Assembly (NCBI GenBank): GCA_032249735.1 | Contig: JAVVHA010000005.1 | Span: 1 to 64,000 of the forward strand | Direction: 5' to 3' | DNA from: Dehalococcoidia bacterium | Lineage (GTDB): Bacteria; Chloroflexota; Dehalococcoidia; SM23-28-2; HRBIN24 | DNA: 64,000 nucleotides | Shown here: in pieces, positions 15,716 through 24,010 of the stretch | Layout of the letters: each line of letters starts with the position of its first letter | Numbering within the stretch: the stretch's first letter is position 1 | Notes under the pieces: model-generated | Told to the model about the DNA's origin: nothing | The model's input: only the letters and a program-made list of their open reading frames with translations | Databases searched by the model: none | Position numbers and translations under genes: made by a program

Positions 15716-17299
15716 ATGGAGGGGCGTGTCCTCATCTGCGATCCCATCGCCAAGGAGGGGGTAGACCTCCTGCGAGAGGCCGGCCTTGTGGTGGAGGAAC
15801 GGCTAGGCCTTTCTCCACAGGAGCTGGCCCAGGTGGTCCCTCCTTACGTAGCCCTCATCGTCCGTAGCCAGACCAGGGTGACGCGGGAGGCCATAGAGGC
15901 AGGAACCAACCTCCAGGTCATCGGCCGGGCAGGCACAGGGGTTGATAACATCGATGTGGAGGCGGCCACGGAGCGCGGCATCATCGTCGTCAACGCCCCC
16001 ACTGGGAACATCGTCTCGGCTGCCGAGCATACCATCGCTTTGATGCTGGCCCTAGCCCGCAAGATCCCCCAGGCCGATGCCTCCCTGCGCCAGGGCCGTT
16101 GGGAGAGGGGGCGGTTCATGGGGGTGGAGATGCGGGGCAAGACTTTGGGCATCATCGGCCTGGGGCAGGTGGGCTCGGAGGTGGCCCGCAGGGCTCGCGG
16201 CCTGGAGATGCGGGTCATCGCCCATGACCCGTACATCTCGGCGGAGAGGGCCCGCATCCTCGGGGTGGAGCTGGTGAGCCTAGAGGAGCTTTTGCACCGG
16301 GCCGACTTCATCACCATCCACACCCCCCTCACGGACTCCACCAGGGGGCTCATCGGCGAAGAGGAGTTGCGGATGATGAAGCCTACCGCCCGCCTCATCA
16401 ATACGGCCCGTGGGGGCATTGTGGACGAGGAGGCCTTGGTCCGTGCGCTGAAGGAGGGCTGGATCGCCGGTGCTGCCCTGGATGTCTTCTCCCAGGAGCC
16501 CCTCACTCAACATCCCCTATTTGGGTTGGACAACGTGGTCCTCACCCCTCACCTAGGGGCCTCCACTGCTGAGGCGCAGGAGAGGGTGGCGGTGGACGTG
16601 GCCGAACAGGTGCTGGCGGTGCTGCGGGGCCAGCCGGCCCGCTATGCTGTCAACGCCCCCCTTATACCGCCGGAGACCTTCTCCTTCCTCGCCCCGTACT
16701 TGGGGGTGGCCAAGCGGGCAGCCTCCCTGGCTGTCCAGCTCTGCGAGGCCCCGATGGGGGAGGTGGAGGTCTACTATTACGGCGACCTGGGCGCCCACGA
16801 CACCACCCCTCTGCGGGCGGCGGTGGTGCAGGGCCTTCTCTCCACCATCACCGAGGAGCACGTCAACATCGTCAACGTCGACCTGGTCATCCGCCGGCGG
16901 GGCCTGCGCCTCACCGAGCACCACGGACCCCCTCACGAGACCTACTCCAACCTCATCACCGTGAGCGTAGGCGAATCTCAGGGGAGGGTGAGCGTCTCCG
17001 CCACTTTAGCCCACGATGGGCCCCATATCGTCTCCATCAACGATTTCTGGGTGGATGTGCCCCCAGGCGAAGGCTACCTCCTGATATGCGAAAACCTGGA
17101 CCGCCCAGGGATGATCGGAGCTGTGGGCACCCTCCTGGGTAATTTCGATGTCAACATAAGCTTCATGAACGTGGGGCGGCACCAGAAGCGGGGCCGCGCC
17201 CTTATGGTGCTAGCGCTGGACGAGCCCCTTACCACTGAACAACTTAGGGCTGTGCGCCGGATCCCCGACATCTACTCCGCCCGCCTGGCCCGCCTCTAG
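15716..17299 (+). CDS. serA: D-3-phosphoglycerate dehydrogenase
   Basis: 527 residues, the long form. The catalytic and NAD domains come first: GRAGTGVDNIDVEAA, the Rossmann GIIGLGQVGSEVA, NTARGGIVDEEAL and the catalytic His in LTPHLGAST. An intervening domain (about 320-450) and a C-terminal ACT domain (LICENLDRPGMIGAVGTLLG) follow, as in enzymes with serine feedback control. It oxidises 3-phosphoglycerate in the first step of serine synthesis. ATG 15716 is used because it follows the aminotransferase stop by one base. Its TAG is shared with the TAG of the convergent DUF1015 gene in the palindrome CTAG. Confidence 0.97.
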   Translation: MEGRVLICDPIAKEGVDLLREAGLVVEERLGLSPQELAQVVPPYVALIVRSQTRVTREAIEAGTNLQVIGRAGTGVDNIDVEAATERGIIVVNAPTGNIVSAAEHTIALMLALARKIPQADASLRQGRWERGRFMGVEMRGKTLGIIGLGQVGSEVARRARGLEMRVIAHDPYISAERARILGVELVSLEELLHRADFITIHTPLTDSTRGLIGEEELRMMKPTARLINTARGGIVDEEALVRALKEGWIAGAALDVFSQEPLTQHPLFGLDNVVLTPHLGASTAEAQERVAVDVAEQVLAVLRGQPARYAVNAPLIPPETFSFLAPYLGVAKRAASLAVQLCEAPMGEVEVYYYGDLGAHDTTPLRAAVVQGLLSTITEEHVNIVNVDLVIRRRGLRLTEHHGPPHETYSNLITVSVGESQGRVSVSATLAHDGPHIVSINDFWVDVPPGEGYLLICENLDRPGMIGAVGTLLGNFDVNISFMNVGRHQKRGRALMVLALDEPLTTEQLRAVRRIPDIYSARLARL

Positions 17300-18579
17300 C
17301 CTTCCAGGTCCAAGGCGTAGAAGAGGACGCCGGCAGGGAGCTTGGGGTGGAAGTAAGTGCTCTTGGGGGGCATGCGGTATCCTGCATCGGCCACCTTCAT
17401 CACCTGTGTCACGCGCGGGGGGTTTAAGAAGAGGGCGTATTGGTACTGCCCGGCGCGCACCCTCTCCAAGGCCTCTTGGGGGTCGCTCACGTAGCCCACC
17501 ACTCCCTCCTGTTCTAGCTCCTCAGGCCTCAGTCCCAAGGCGTGAAGGATGACCACATAGTGGGCCACCGCTGAGTCCAGATGGCGCCATATCCTGGGCG
17601 CGTCCTGGGGGAGCACCTGGTATACGGCCTCCGGATCCAGCAGCGAGAGGAGATAGAGGTCCGGGGACTGGGCAGAGGCCAGGCCTATGGCGGTAATGGC
17701 CCGGCCGTGGCGGGCCATGAGGTCCAGCAGGGCGGGCAGGGAAGGCACCGTTTGAAGCTCAAACATACTCCCCAGCCGATGCAGGGCCACCTCTAGGGGC
17801 GCCCCCCTGGCCACTAAGCGGTGGATGGGCAGCAAGACGACGCCGGGGTCCTCGGCCGCTACCAGTCCCATGAGGACGAAGTTCTCCGGCTCCTCCCCTG
17901 TCCACGCGGGGGAGTTGGCGCGCCGCTCCTCGCGGTAGGCCAAGGCCGTCTCATACCGATGATGGCCGTCGGCGATGTAGATGGTAAGGGGAGCTAGGGC
18001 CTCCCGTATCTCTTCTTCTCTCTGAGGATCTGCGAGGCGGCGCAGGACGTAGCTTTGGCCGTCAAAGCCCTGGAAGGTGGAGACCTCCTGCCAGGCGTCG
18101 TCTTCCAGCAGGCTTCGCACCCTGCCGAGGGGATCGGGGAAGAGGCCAAAGACGGGGCTCACCTGCGTGCGTAAGGCCCGCAGGAGACGGAGGCGGTCTT
18201 CCTTGGGCCCCCTCAGGATATGCTCGTGGGGGCGAACTGTCCCTGTCTCCCAGGGCTCCAGACGCACCCGGCACATGAGGGCCTGACGGCGTCGCATGCT
18301 CCCGTGGTGCGGGAACCGTTGCTCCAGCAGGTAGATGGCTGGGGTAGCATCAGGGACCAAGATCCCCTGCTGACGCCACGTATGCAGCAGCTGGGCCGCC
18401 CTGTCATATCGGTCTTCGCCTTCGGTGGGCAGCTCCAGATGTACTGCGTTGTAAGGGCTAAGGCTCTGGAGGGCGACGCGGTCCTCCTCGTTGATAACGT
18501 CAAAGGGAGGGCAAATAAGGGCTCCCAGGTCTAGGCCTGGGGCATAGCGGAGGGCACGAAAGGGCCTGATCTCGGCCAT
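17296..18579 (-). CDS. DUF1015 family protein
   Basis: 427 residues, full length. RPFRALRYAPG and ICPPFDVINEEDR at the start and the conserved IADGHHRYETALAY block near residues 202-215 are the DUF1015 signature. The function is not firmly established. These genes often sit beside serA and a class V aminotransferase in anaerobes, as here. The DGHHR block resembles the GxxR box of ParB-like enzymes, a fold that includes free-serine kinases, so a role in serine metabolism is a reasonable inference. The gene follows the 65-residue protein by 6 bases. Confidence 0.85.
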   Translation of the reverse strand: MAEIRPFRALRYAPGLDLGALICPPFDVINEEDRVALQSLSPYNAVHLELPTEGEDRYDRAAQLLHTWRQQGILVPDATPAIYLLEQRFPHHGSMRRRQALMCRVRLEPWETGTVRPHEHILRGPKEDRLRLLRALRTQVSPVFGLFPDPLGRVRSLLEDDAWQEVSTFQGFDGQSYVLRRLADPQREEEIREALAPLTIYIADGHHRYETALAYREERRANSPAWTGEEPENFVLMGLVAAEDPGVVLLPIHRLVARGAPLEVALHRLGSMFELQTVPSLPALLDLMARHGRAITAIGLASAQSPDLYLLSLLDPEAVYQVLPQDAPRIWRHLDSAVAHYVVILHALGLRPEELEQEGVVGYVSDPQEALERVRAGQYQYALFLNPPRVTQVMKVADAGYRMPPKSTYFHPKLPAGVLFYALDLEG

Positions 18580-18585
18580 CTACAG

Positions 18586-18783
18586 TTAAAGGGAGGCCAG
18601 CTCCTCCACCTCTGCCTCCACATAGGGGTTGCCGTACCGGTCGCGCTTGACCTCAGCGGCCACCACGCGAGCGCGCACCAGACGCCCGTCTTCCCAATAA
18701 TGCACCTGTTGGCCCACAAGCCTCTCTACGACACTGCGCAAGCTTTTTTCGTCCACCGGAAAGCGAAAAGCCCTTTTGGCCAT
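18586..18783 (-). CDS. 65-residue protein upstream of the DUF1015 gene
   Basis: The ATG at 18783 has GGGAGG 5 bases upstream, which is why it is preferred to the ATG at 18810. The protein starts MAKRAFRFPVDEKS, has a basic N-terminus and ends with an acidic beta-rich part (YVEAEVEELASL). No known motif or membrane segment. It would be co-transcribed with the DUF1015 gene. I do not recognise a family. Confidence 0.65.
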   Translation of the reverse strand: MAKRAFRFPVDEKSLRSVVERLVGQQVHYWEDGRLVRARVVAAEVKRDRYGNPYVEAEVEELASL

Positions 18784-18872
18784 GGTGGCCTCCCGCCATT
18801 CCGTCCTCATGATATCACGTTGGGCGCCAAGGGCTAGCCCTTAGGTTGCTACCGCCTTAAGATGGAAGGCTG

Positions 18873-19640
18873 ATGACCGACGGTCCCTTCTCCGGAAAAG
18901 TGGCGGTGGTGACGGGCGCCTCCCGGGGCATCGGCAGGGCCACGGCGATAGCCTTCGCCCGCGCTGGCGCCCAGGTAGTAGTGGCGGCCCGCAGCACCCA
19001 AGATGCCCCAGGGAAGCTCCCTGGCACCGTCGATGAAGTGGTGAGGGAGATCGCCTCCTTTGGTGGCCAGGCCATTGCCGTGCCTACCGACATCACCAAG
19101 GATGAGCAGGTGGAGGCCCTGTACCAAAGGACCGTCTCAGAGATGGGACAGGTGGACATATTGGTCAACAATGCGGCCATCAACTATCCATCGCCCTTCG
19201 CCGAGATACCTATGCGACGGTGGGACCTGGTGCTGAGCGTTAATCTGCGGGGTACCGTCCTGTGCACCAAGGTCTTCCTGCCCCATATGTTGGCGCGCAA
19301 GCAAGGGGTCATCATCAACCTCTCCTCCTACATGGCGGTGCACCCCCTGCCTGGGCACCTGGCCTACGGCGTGTCCAAAATGGCCATTGAGCGGTTCACG
19401 GAGGGGCTAGGACGGGAGCTCATGGGCACGGGAGTGGCTGTCAACTGCCTGCGCATCGAGTTGAACATCGCCACCGAGGGGTGGACATTCCTCAACCGGG
19501 ATGTGGACTTCTCCACATGGGAGAGGCCGGAGGAGGCCGCCGAAGCCATACTGTGGTTGGCCTCTCAGCCCCCCTCCTTCACTGGCCGAGTGGTGACCAT
19601 GGAGGAGGTGCGCCGCCTGCGGGCCACCCAGGAGACCTGA
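18873..19640 (+). CDS. Short-chain dehydrogenase/reductase
   Basis: 255 residues of the classical SDR family. The cofactor motif TGASRGIGRA (near residue 15), NNAAINYP (NNAG-like), and the active site with NLSSYM serine and YGVSK (Tyr and Lys) are complete. The substrate is unknown. An unusual point is that the segment after the active site has few of the usual PG motif residues (NCLRIELNIATEGW). GGAAGG lies just before the ATG. Single gene facing away from the 65-residue protein; no operon partner on its strand. Confidence 0.88.
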   Translation: MTDGPFSGKVAVVTGASRGIGRATAIAFARAGAQVVVAARSTQDAPGKLPGTVDEVVREIASFGGQAIAVPTDITKDEQVEALYQRTVSEMGQVDILVNNAAINYPSPFAEIPMRRWDLVLSVNLRGTVLCTKVFLPHMLARKQGVIINLSSYMAVHPLPGHLAYGVSKMAIERFTEGLGRELMGTGVAVNCLRIELNIATEGWTFLNRDVDFSTWERPEEAAEAILWLASQPPSFTGRVVTMEEVRRLRATQET

Positions 19641-19700
19641 GCCCACCGGGGGAATCGGCGGCGCCCCTACAGCTATTTGGCCTTTATTTGGCCTTTGCCG

Positions 19701-20618
19701 TCACCGGCCGTCCCAGGGGAACATATCGCGGAATGGGTACCACTGGTCGGGGTAGCGGGCCACGAACCTCTCGAACTCCCGTAGGAGACGCTGAGTGGTC
19801 TGGTAGGCGTCCTCTTCAGGGTCCAGGGTGGGGTTGGCGAAGATAGGTGGGCTAACGTAGGCAATGAACCGGCCCTGGGGCTTACGCACCGCCAGTCCGA
19901 AGAGGAGGGGGGCGCCTGAGAGGCGAGCCAAGCGAGCAGGGCCAGTAGGGAAGTACGTTTTATGGCCGAAGAAAGTCACCGGACGTCCATCGCCGTTGCG
20001 CACCCCCAGGTCGAGGACCATGGCCACCACCTCCCCCCGGCGGAGGGCCCGCACCAGCTTGAGCCCCGTCCCCATGGTGGGCAGGAGAGTGACCCCCATG
20101 CGAGCACGGCACGCCACCACCCACCGGTGAAGCCAAAAGGGACGGAGCTGTTCCATAACCGATGTGACCCGAAGCCCATGCAGGAGGAGAAGGGCGCTGG
20201 CCACCTCGATGCTCCCCATATGGGCGCTAGCAAATATGACCCCTCGCCCGTAGGAGGCAGCCTCCTGGAAGTGCTCGTCCCCGTAGATGGTCACCCGGCT
20301 GCGCAGGTCGTCCAAGTCCCAACCCTGGACCGATAAAAGCTCGGCGATATAGCGGCCAAACTGACGGAAGCTGGCCTGGGCCAGGGTACGGGCCCGCGGG
20401 TCGTCGGCGGACACGTGTAAGATACGGGCGTAGTTGCGGCAGGCCGCCTCCCGCTTGCTGTGCCAGAGAAGAAAGAACAGGTCGGCGATGGGCTGGGAGA
20501 CCAAATAGGCCACCTCCAGAGGGACGAGAGCAGCCAGAGCCCTATGTACGTGCAGAAACCACAGGTCCCCGCCCTTCGTATCCCCTCTCTTCGTCCAGGC
20601 GACGGTAGACGTCGTCAT
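19701..20618 (-). CDS. LpxL/PatA-type lipid acyltransferase
   Basis: 305 residues of the lysophospholipid/lauroyl acyltransferase family. The catalytic HxxxxE is seen in SAHMGSIEVAS near residue 133, and later GVRNGDGRPVTFFG and ARLSGAPLLFG are characteristic. An N-terminal hydrophobic stretch would attach it to the inner face of the membrane. In Gram-negatives this family acylates lipid A; in actinobacteria the PatA relatives acylate phosphatidylinositol mannosides. With no Lpx genes nearby, a glycolipid or phospholipid substrate is more likely. It lies 28 bases after the thioesterase gene and may be the last gene of the lipid module. Confidence 0.82.
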   Translation of the reverse strand: MTTSTVAWTKRGDTKGGDLWFLHVHRALAALVPLEVAYLVSQPIADLFFLLWHSKREAACRNYARILHVSADDPRARTLAQASFRQFGRYIAELLSVQGWDLDDLRSRVTIYGDEHFQEAASYGRGVIFASAHMGSIEVASALLLLHGLRVTSVMEQLRPFWLHRWVVACRARMGVTLLPTMGTGLKLVRALRRGEVVAMVLDLGVRNGDGRPVTFFGHKTYFPTGPARLARLSGAPLLFGLAVRKPQGRFIAYVSPPIFANPTLDPEEDAYQTTQRLLREFERFVARYPDQWYPFRDMFPWDGR

Positions 20619-20646
20619 CAGCTCTCCATGTTAGGTCGTCGGGTCC

Positions 20647-21075
20647 TTAGGTGCCAGACGGTGTCCCTGCCGCCCCTCCACCCCCGGGGAGGCGGAGGAA
20701 GAGGGCCCGGGCCTCGGCTAGGGTGGCGCCGGCCGCGTCCTCCATCACCGCCTGGGCCAGGATACGGCGGCCCCGCGCCTGACAGACCCAAGCCCTGACG
20801 AAGGCCTGTGCCCCCAAGGGTAGAGGGCGGCGGTAACGCACCTCCAGACGGGCGGTGATGGCCAGCAGGCCAGCATGGTGTACGGCCCAACCCATGGCCT
20901 CGTCCAGAGCGGCAGCGATGACTCCCCCGTGGGCATGGCCAGGGAACCCTTGGTGCTGGGGCCGGGCCACCAGCTCCCCCCGCACGGCCGTTCCGTCGTA
21001 AGAGAAAGACATGCCCAGGCCGCCTGGGTTATCTTGCCCGCAGCCGAAGCAGAGGCGCTTGCTGCTCTTACTCAT
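20647..21075 (-). CDS. PaaI-type hotdog thioesterase
   Basis: 142 residues of single hotdog fold. CFGCGQDNPGGLGM near residue 8 and HGGVIAAALDEAMGW near 55 are the PaaI/DUF4442-type thioesterase pattern. It should hydrolyse acyl-CoA or acyl-ACP. The start ATG at 21075 overlaps the end of fabF (ATGAGTAA), which supports coupling and makes a start further upstream unlikely. The two cysteines at residues 9 and 12 are common in this group and their role is not known. Confidence 0.82.
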   Translation of the reverse strand: MSKSSKRLCFGCGQDNPGGLGMSFSYDGTAVRGELVARPQHQGFPGHAHGGVIAAALDEAMGWAVHHAGLLAITARLEVRYRRPLPLGAQAFVRAWVCQARGRRILAQAVMEDAAGATLAEARALFLRLPGGGGAAGTPSGT

Positions 21076-22303
21076 AGCGACGGAAGACCAGGCTGGCGTT
21101 CTGCCCCCCAAAGCCGAAGGCGTTGACCATGGCCACGGTCACCGACATATGGCGGGCCACCTTGGGCACGTAGTCCAGGTCGCACTCCGGGTCCTGGTTG
21201 TCCAGATTGATGGTGGGGGGGACTATGCCGTGGCTGATGGCCAGCACGGCCGTCAGGGCCGAGAGGGCCCCCGCCGCTCCCAGGAGGTGCCCCACCATAG
21301 ACTTGGGGGAGCTGATGGCCACCCGGTAAGCGTGCTCGCCAAGGGCCCTCTTGATGGCCAGGGTCTCCGTCACATCGTTAAGGGGGGTGCCGGTGCCGTG
21401 GGCCACGATGTAGTTGACCTCCTCTGGCCCTATATTGGCGTTCCGCAGGGCCCTTATCATGGCCTGGGCTGCTGCCTCGCCGGACGGCTCAGGGGCGGTA
21501 ACGTGATAGGCATCGCACGATAGGGCACCCCCCGAGAGCTCAGCATATATGGGCGCCCCACGCTTTAGGGCATGCTCCAGCTTCTCCACCACCATGGCCA
21601 CTGCCCCCTCCCCGAAGACAAAGCCGTCGCGGTCCTTGTCGAAGGGGCGGCACGCTCCTTGAGGGTCATGGTTGCGGCGGGAGAGGGCCCGCATATTATC
21701 GAAGGCAGCGATGGTGAGGGGGTGCAGGCTGGCCTCCGTCCCCCCCACGATTACTACGTCTGCCTCCCCTCGGTCGATGATCCACTTGGCCTCTACGAAG
21801 GCATAGGCCCCGGCGGCACAGGCGGCCACAGAGGTTATCACTGGCCCCCGGATGCCATAGCGCATGGCGATCTGGCAAGAGGGCATGTTGGGGGCCAACA
21901 TGGGCACCAGAAAGGCGCTTACCCGCCCTGGCCCCTTTTCCAGAAAGGTTCTCTCCCCTTCGGCGATGTCCGGCACCCCACCGCCGCCGGTATTCATCAC
22001 CACGCCCACGCGGTAAGGGTCGAGGCGGGAGATGTCTAGTTCGGCGTCCTCCACCGCCTGGGCAGCGGCAGCCACCGCAAACTGGCTGAACCGGGCCATG
22101 CGACGGGCAGCGCGGACGTCTAAGTACTTCAGAGGGTCAAAACCCTTCACCTCGGCGGCTATCTGGCAACCCAGGCCGGAGGCGTCGAAGGAAGAGATGG
22201 GCCCCACCCCTGAGACCCCGTTGACCAGGTTCTTCCAGAACTCCTTCACGTCCAACCCAATGGGTGTGATGCAGCCGAGGCCAGTGATGACCGCCCTGGC
22301 CAT
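21068..22303 (-). CDS. fabF: 3-oxoacyl-ACP synthase II (FabF/KasA type)
   Basis: 411 residues, normal length. The condensing-enzyme triad is visible: Cys in SVAACAAGAYAF (near 160), His in VAHGTGTPLND (near 300) and His in SPKSMVGHLLGAAGA (near 335), with the C-terminal NAFGFGGQNASLVF. It condenses malonyl-ACP with acyl-ACP. No acyl carrier protein, ketoreductase or malonyl transferase gene is adjacent, unlike a standard fab cluster; instead two MaoC-type hotdog genes precede it, as with mycobacterial Had proteins and KasA. Confidence 0.92.
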   Translation of the reverse strand: MARAVITGLGCITPIGLDVKEFWKNLVNGVSGVGPISSFDASGLGCQIAAEVKGFDPLKYLDVRAARRMARFSQFAVAAAAQAVEDAELDISRLDPYRVGVVMNTGGGGVPDIAEGERTFLEKGPGRVSAFLVPMLAPNMPSCQIAMRYGIRGPVITSVAACAAGAYAFVEAKWIIDRGEADVVIVGGTEASLHPLTIAAFDNMRALSRRNHDPQGACRPFDKDRDGFVFGEGAVAMVVEKLEHALKRGAPIYAELSGGALSCDAYHVTAPEPSGEAAAQAMIRALRNANIGPEEVNYIVAHGTGTPLNDVTETLAIKRALGEHAYRVAISSPKSMVGHLLGAAGALSALTAVLAISHGIVPPTINLDNQDPECDLDYVPKVARHMSVTVAMVNAFGFGGQNASLVFRRYE

Positions 22304-22312
22304 ATCGCCCTC

Positions 22313-22717
22313 CTAAGAGATAGGGATCTCAGCTTCCCCCGAGATGAGGACCTCACCCCGCTGGTTGCGCACCTCCACTGCGCAGCGCACCACCCCTCCC
22401 TCGACGGCTGTAATTCGCCCTCCTGCCGTGACGGTATCGCCAGGACGAGCAGGGGCGCGAAAGCGCACCCGCAGCCGTCCCCCTGCCGGCCATGCCTTCC
22501 CAAAGGCCTGGGTGAGGCTCTCGGAAAGGTAGGCCAGCGTTAGTAGGCCGTGGGCCACCACGCCGCCAAAGGGGGTGCGGGAGGCGAACTCTGGGTCGAT
22601 GTGCAGCGGGTTAAGGTCCCCCGACACGTGGGCATATCGCAAGATCTTCTCCTGGCTTATCTGGCGCTCCACCGGCGGCAGGCCGGCTTCAGGGGTGAGG
22701 GGGAAATCCTGCCTCAC
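22313..22717 (-). CDS. MaoC-type dehydratase, catalytic HadB-like subunit
   Basis: 134 residues. YAHVSGDLNPLHIDPEFA near residues 28-45 holds the R-hydratase catalytic Asp and His, and FGGVVAHGLLTLAY follows as expected. The single hotdog fold with an intact catalytic pair resembles HadB of the mycobacterial (3R)-hydroxyacyl-ACP dehydratase. Its ATG overlaps the TGA of the preceding hotdog gene, which lacks these residues, so the two probably form a heterodimer (inference). Substrate would be a 3-hydroxyacyl-ACP or -CoA. Confidence 0.87.
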   Translation of the reverse strand: MRQDFPLTPEAGLPPVERQISQEKILRYAHVSGDLNPLHIDPEFASRTPFGGVVAHGLLTLAYLSESLTQAFGKAWPAGGRLRVRFRAPARPGDTVTAGGRITAVEGGVVRCAVEVRNQRGEVLISGEAEIPIS

Positions 22718-23130
22718 GCCTCTTCCCTCTGGGGAGATATGAGGATGGCTTCGCCGGTTAAGACTTCCTCCCCCTGGCGATCCTTAATGACCATCGCCAC
22801 CTGGATGAAGTGCCAGCCCTGACGCACGGTGTGGGAGGAGATGGCCATCTCGGCTACCAGCTCTTCTCCCCTGCACAAGGGACGGCGGCAGCGCAGCTCC
22901 TGGCCCAAGTGGACGGCCCCCGCTGGCAGACGCGCCTGATGGAGGAGGGCACGCACGGCCATGGCTATCGTCGCCAAGGGAGACACCACCCCCTCACCCA
23001 GCTTTGGAGTGGTCTGGTCCTCCACCGCTGCCAGGTAGGCGTCCACCCATTCGTCCTCCAGGCGAAAAGGGACGGGGTCGAAGCGGTGCCCCTTTTGGAG
23101 GCGGTCTAGGGAGGGGGCCTCCCAGGTCAC
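22714..23130 (-). CDS. Non-catalytic MaoC-type hotdog, HadA/HadC-like partner
   Basis: 138 residues of hotdog fold. The N-terminal segment resembles the MaoC dehydratase N-terminal domain, with GEGVVSPLATIAMAV and VHLGQELRCRRPLCRGEELVAEM. The catalytic Asp-His pair of R-hydratases is not visible. In HadAB/HadBC and in fused two-domain hydratases, the half without catalytic residues shapes the acyl tunnel. It overlaps its neighbours on both sides by ATGA, the strongest hint that it works with them. Confidence 0.72.
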   Translation of the reverse strand: MTWEAPSLDRLQKGHRFDPVPFRLEDEWVDAYLAAVEDQTTPKLGEGVVSPLATIAMAVRALLHQARLPAGAVHLGQELRCRRPLCRGEELVAEMAISSHTVRQGWHFIQVAMVIKDRQGEEVLTGEAILISPQREEA

Positions 23131-23528
23131 TGCCTCACCCCCTGGGAGGCGCGGGCCACGAACTTCTCGATGTCGATGACCCGCCGTTCGTGCACCCCTT
23201 CCCCGATCTTGGTCCCCGTCTCGTTATAGGCCTCCACCGCGAAGACGAACCGCCGCCTCTCCACGTCCCGCTCCTGCAGACGCGCCCGCAGCCTCACTCG
23301 CTGGCCGATGGGGGTGGGAGCCAGATGCCTCACCTCCACCCTCACCCCAACTGTGCCTTCCCCTTCGTCCAGATAGGGCTGTAGGAGGCGCAGGCAAAGC
23401 TGTTCCAGATGCCCCACCATGGCTGGCGTTGAGTAGAAGGACCTGTCCGGGCCCAGGTGCGTTATCCCCATCTCCGGCGTGGTGATGATAACCTCCTCGC
23501 CGAATAGACTCTCTGGTACCTCCTTCAC
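23127..23528 (-). CDS. FlK-like thioesterase-superfamily hotdog protein
   Basis: 133 residues from the GTG at 23528, chosen for the GGGGAGGAG box about 7 bases upstream. FYSTPAMVGHLEQLCLRLL and EGTVGVRVEVRHLAPTPIG match the fluoroacetyl-CoA thioesterase-like group of hotdog proteins, and GEGVHERRVIDIEKF is the usual C-terminal block. Most members have nothing to do with fluoroacetate; their substrates are unknown acyl-CoAs. First gene of the minus-strand lipid module and divergent from the ferredoxin gene. Confidence 0.78.
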   Translation of the reverse strand: MKEVPESLFGEEVIITTPEMGITHLGPDRSFYSTPAMVGHLEQLCLRLLQPYLDEGEGTVGVRVEVRHLAPTPIGQRVRLRARLQERDVERRRFVFAVEAYNETGTKIGEGVHERRVIDIEKFVARASQGVRQ

Positions 23529-23664
23529 CGGTGGCCTCCTCCCCTCGCTTTCTTTCCGAAGTATAAGGCAGCGGTGGGCTTGGGGACAGGTGCCCATGCC
23601 TTGCACGTCTTCTTCGCGAAGGATGTTAAACTCGTACTCAGAAGAAGATACGGGGGGCTTGGCT

Positions 23665-23949
23665 ATGGCCTACGTCATCTGTGAGCCATGCATCGGGGTC
23701 AAGGACGCCTCCTGTGTAGACGTCTGCCCCGTGGACTGCATCCACACTACCGATCAGGACGAGCAGTACTACATAAACCCCGAGCTGTGTATCGATTGCG
23801 CCGCATGTGTGGATGTGTGCCCGGTGCAAGCTATCTACTATGAGGAGGATGTGCCCGAGCAGTGGCGCTCTTACATCGAGAAGAACCGCGAGTGGTTCCG
23901 CACGCATGCGGTAGATAAGGGCTTCCGCCAGCGGCCCGAGCGCCATTAG
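23665..23949 (+). CDS. 7Fe (3Fe-4S/4Fe-4S) ferredoxin
   Basis: 94 residues. Cysteines at 9, 17 and 21 (C-x7-C-x3-CP) and at 42, 45, 48 and 52 (CxxCxxCxxxCP) give the pattern of FdxA-type seven-iron ferredoxins, low-potential electron carriers in the cytoplasm. The C-terminal extension (WRSYIEKNREWFRTHA) is also typical of FdxA. ATG 23665 follows a G-run. Upstream are a -35-like TTGCAC (23601-23606) and a 10-base palindrome CTTCGCGAAG (23612-23621), a possible operator in the divergent gap. The earlier open frame has no support. Confidence 0.93.
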   Translation: MAYVICEPCIGVKDASCVDVCPVDCIHTTDQDEQYYINPELCIDCAACVDVCPVQAIYYEEDVPEQWRSYIEKNREWFRTHAVDKGFRQRPERH

Positions 23950-24010
23950 ACCTACAGGGCCGCCACCTGTGGTATTATAGATGTTGCTAATAGGTTTGGG
24001 GGGTGTGGTC

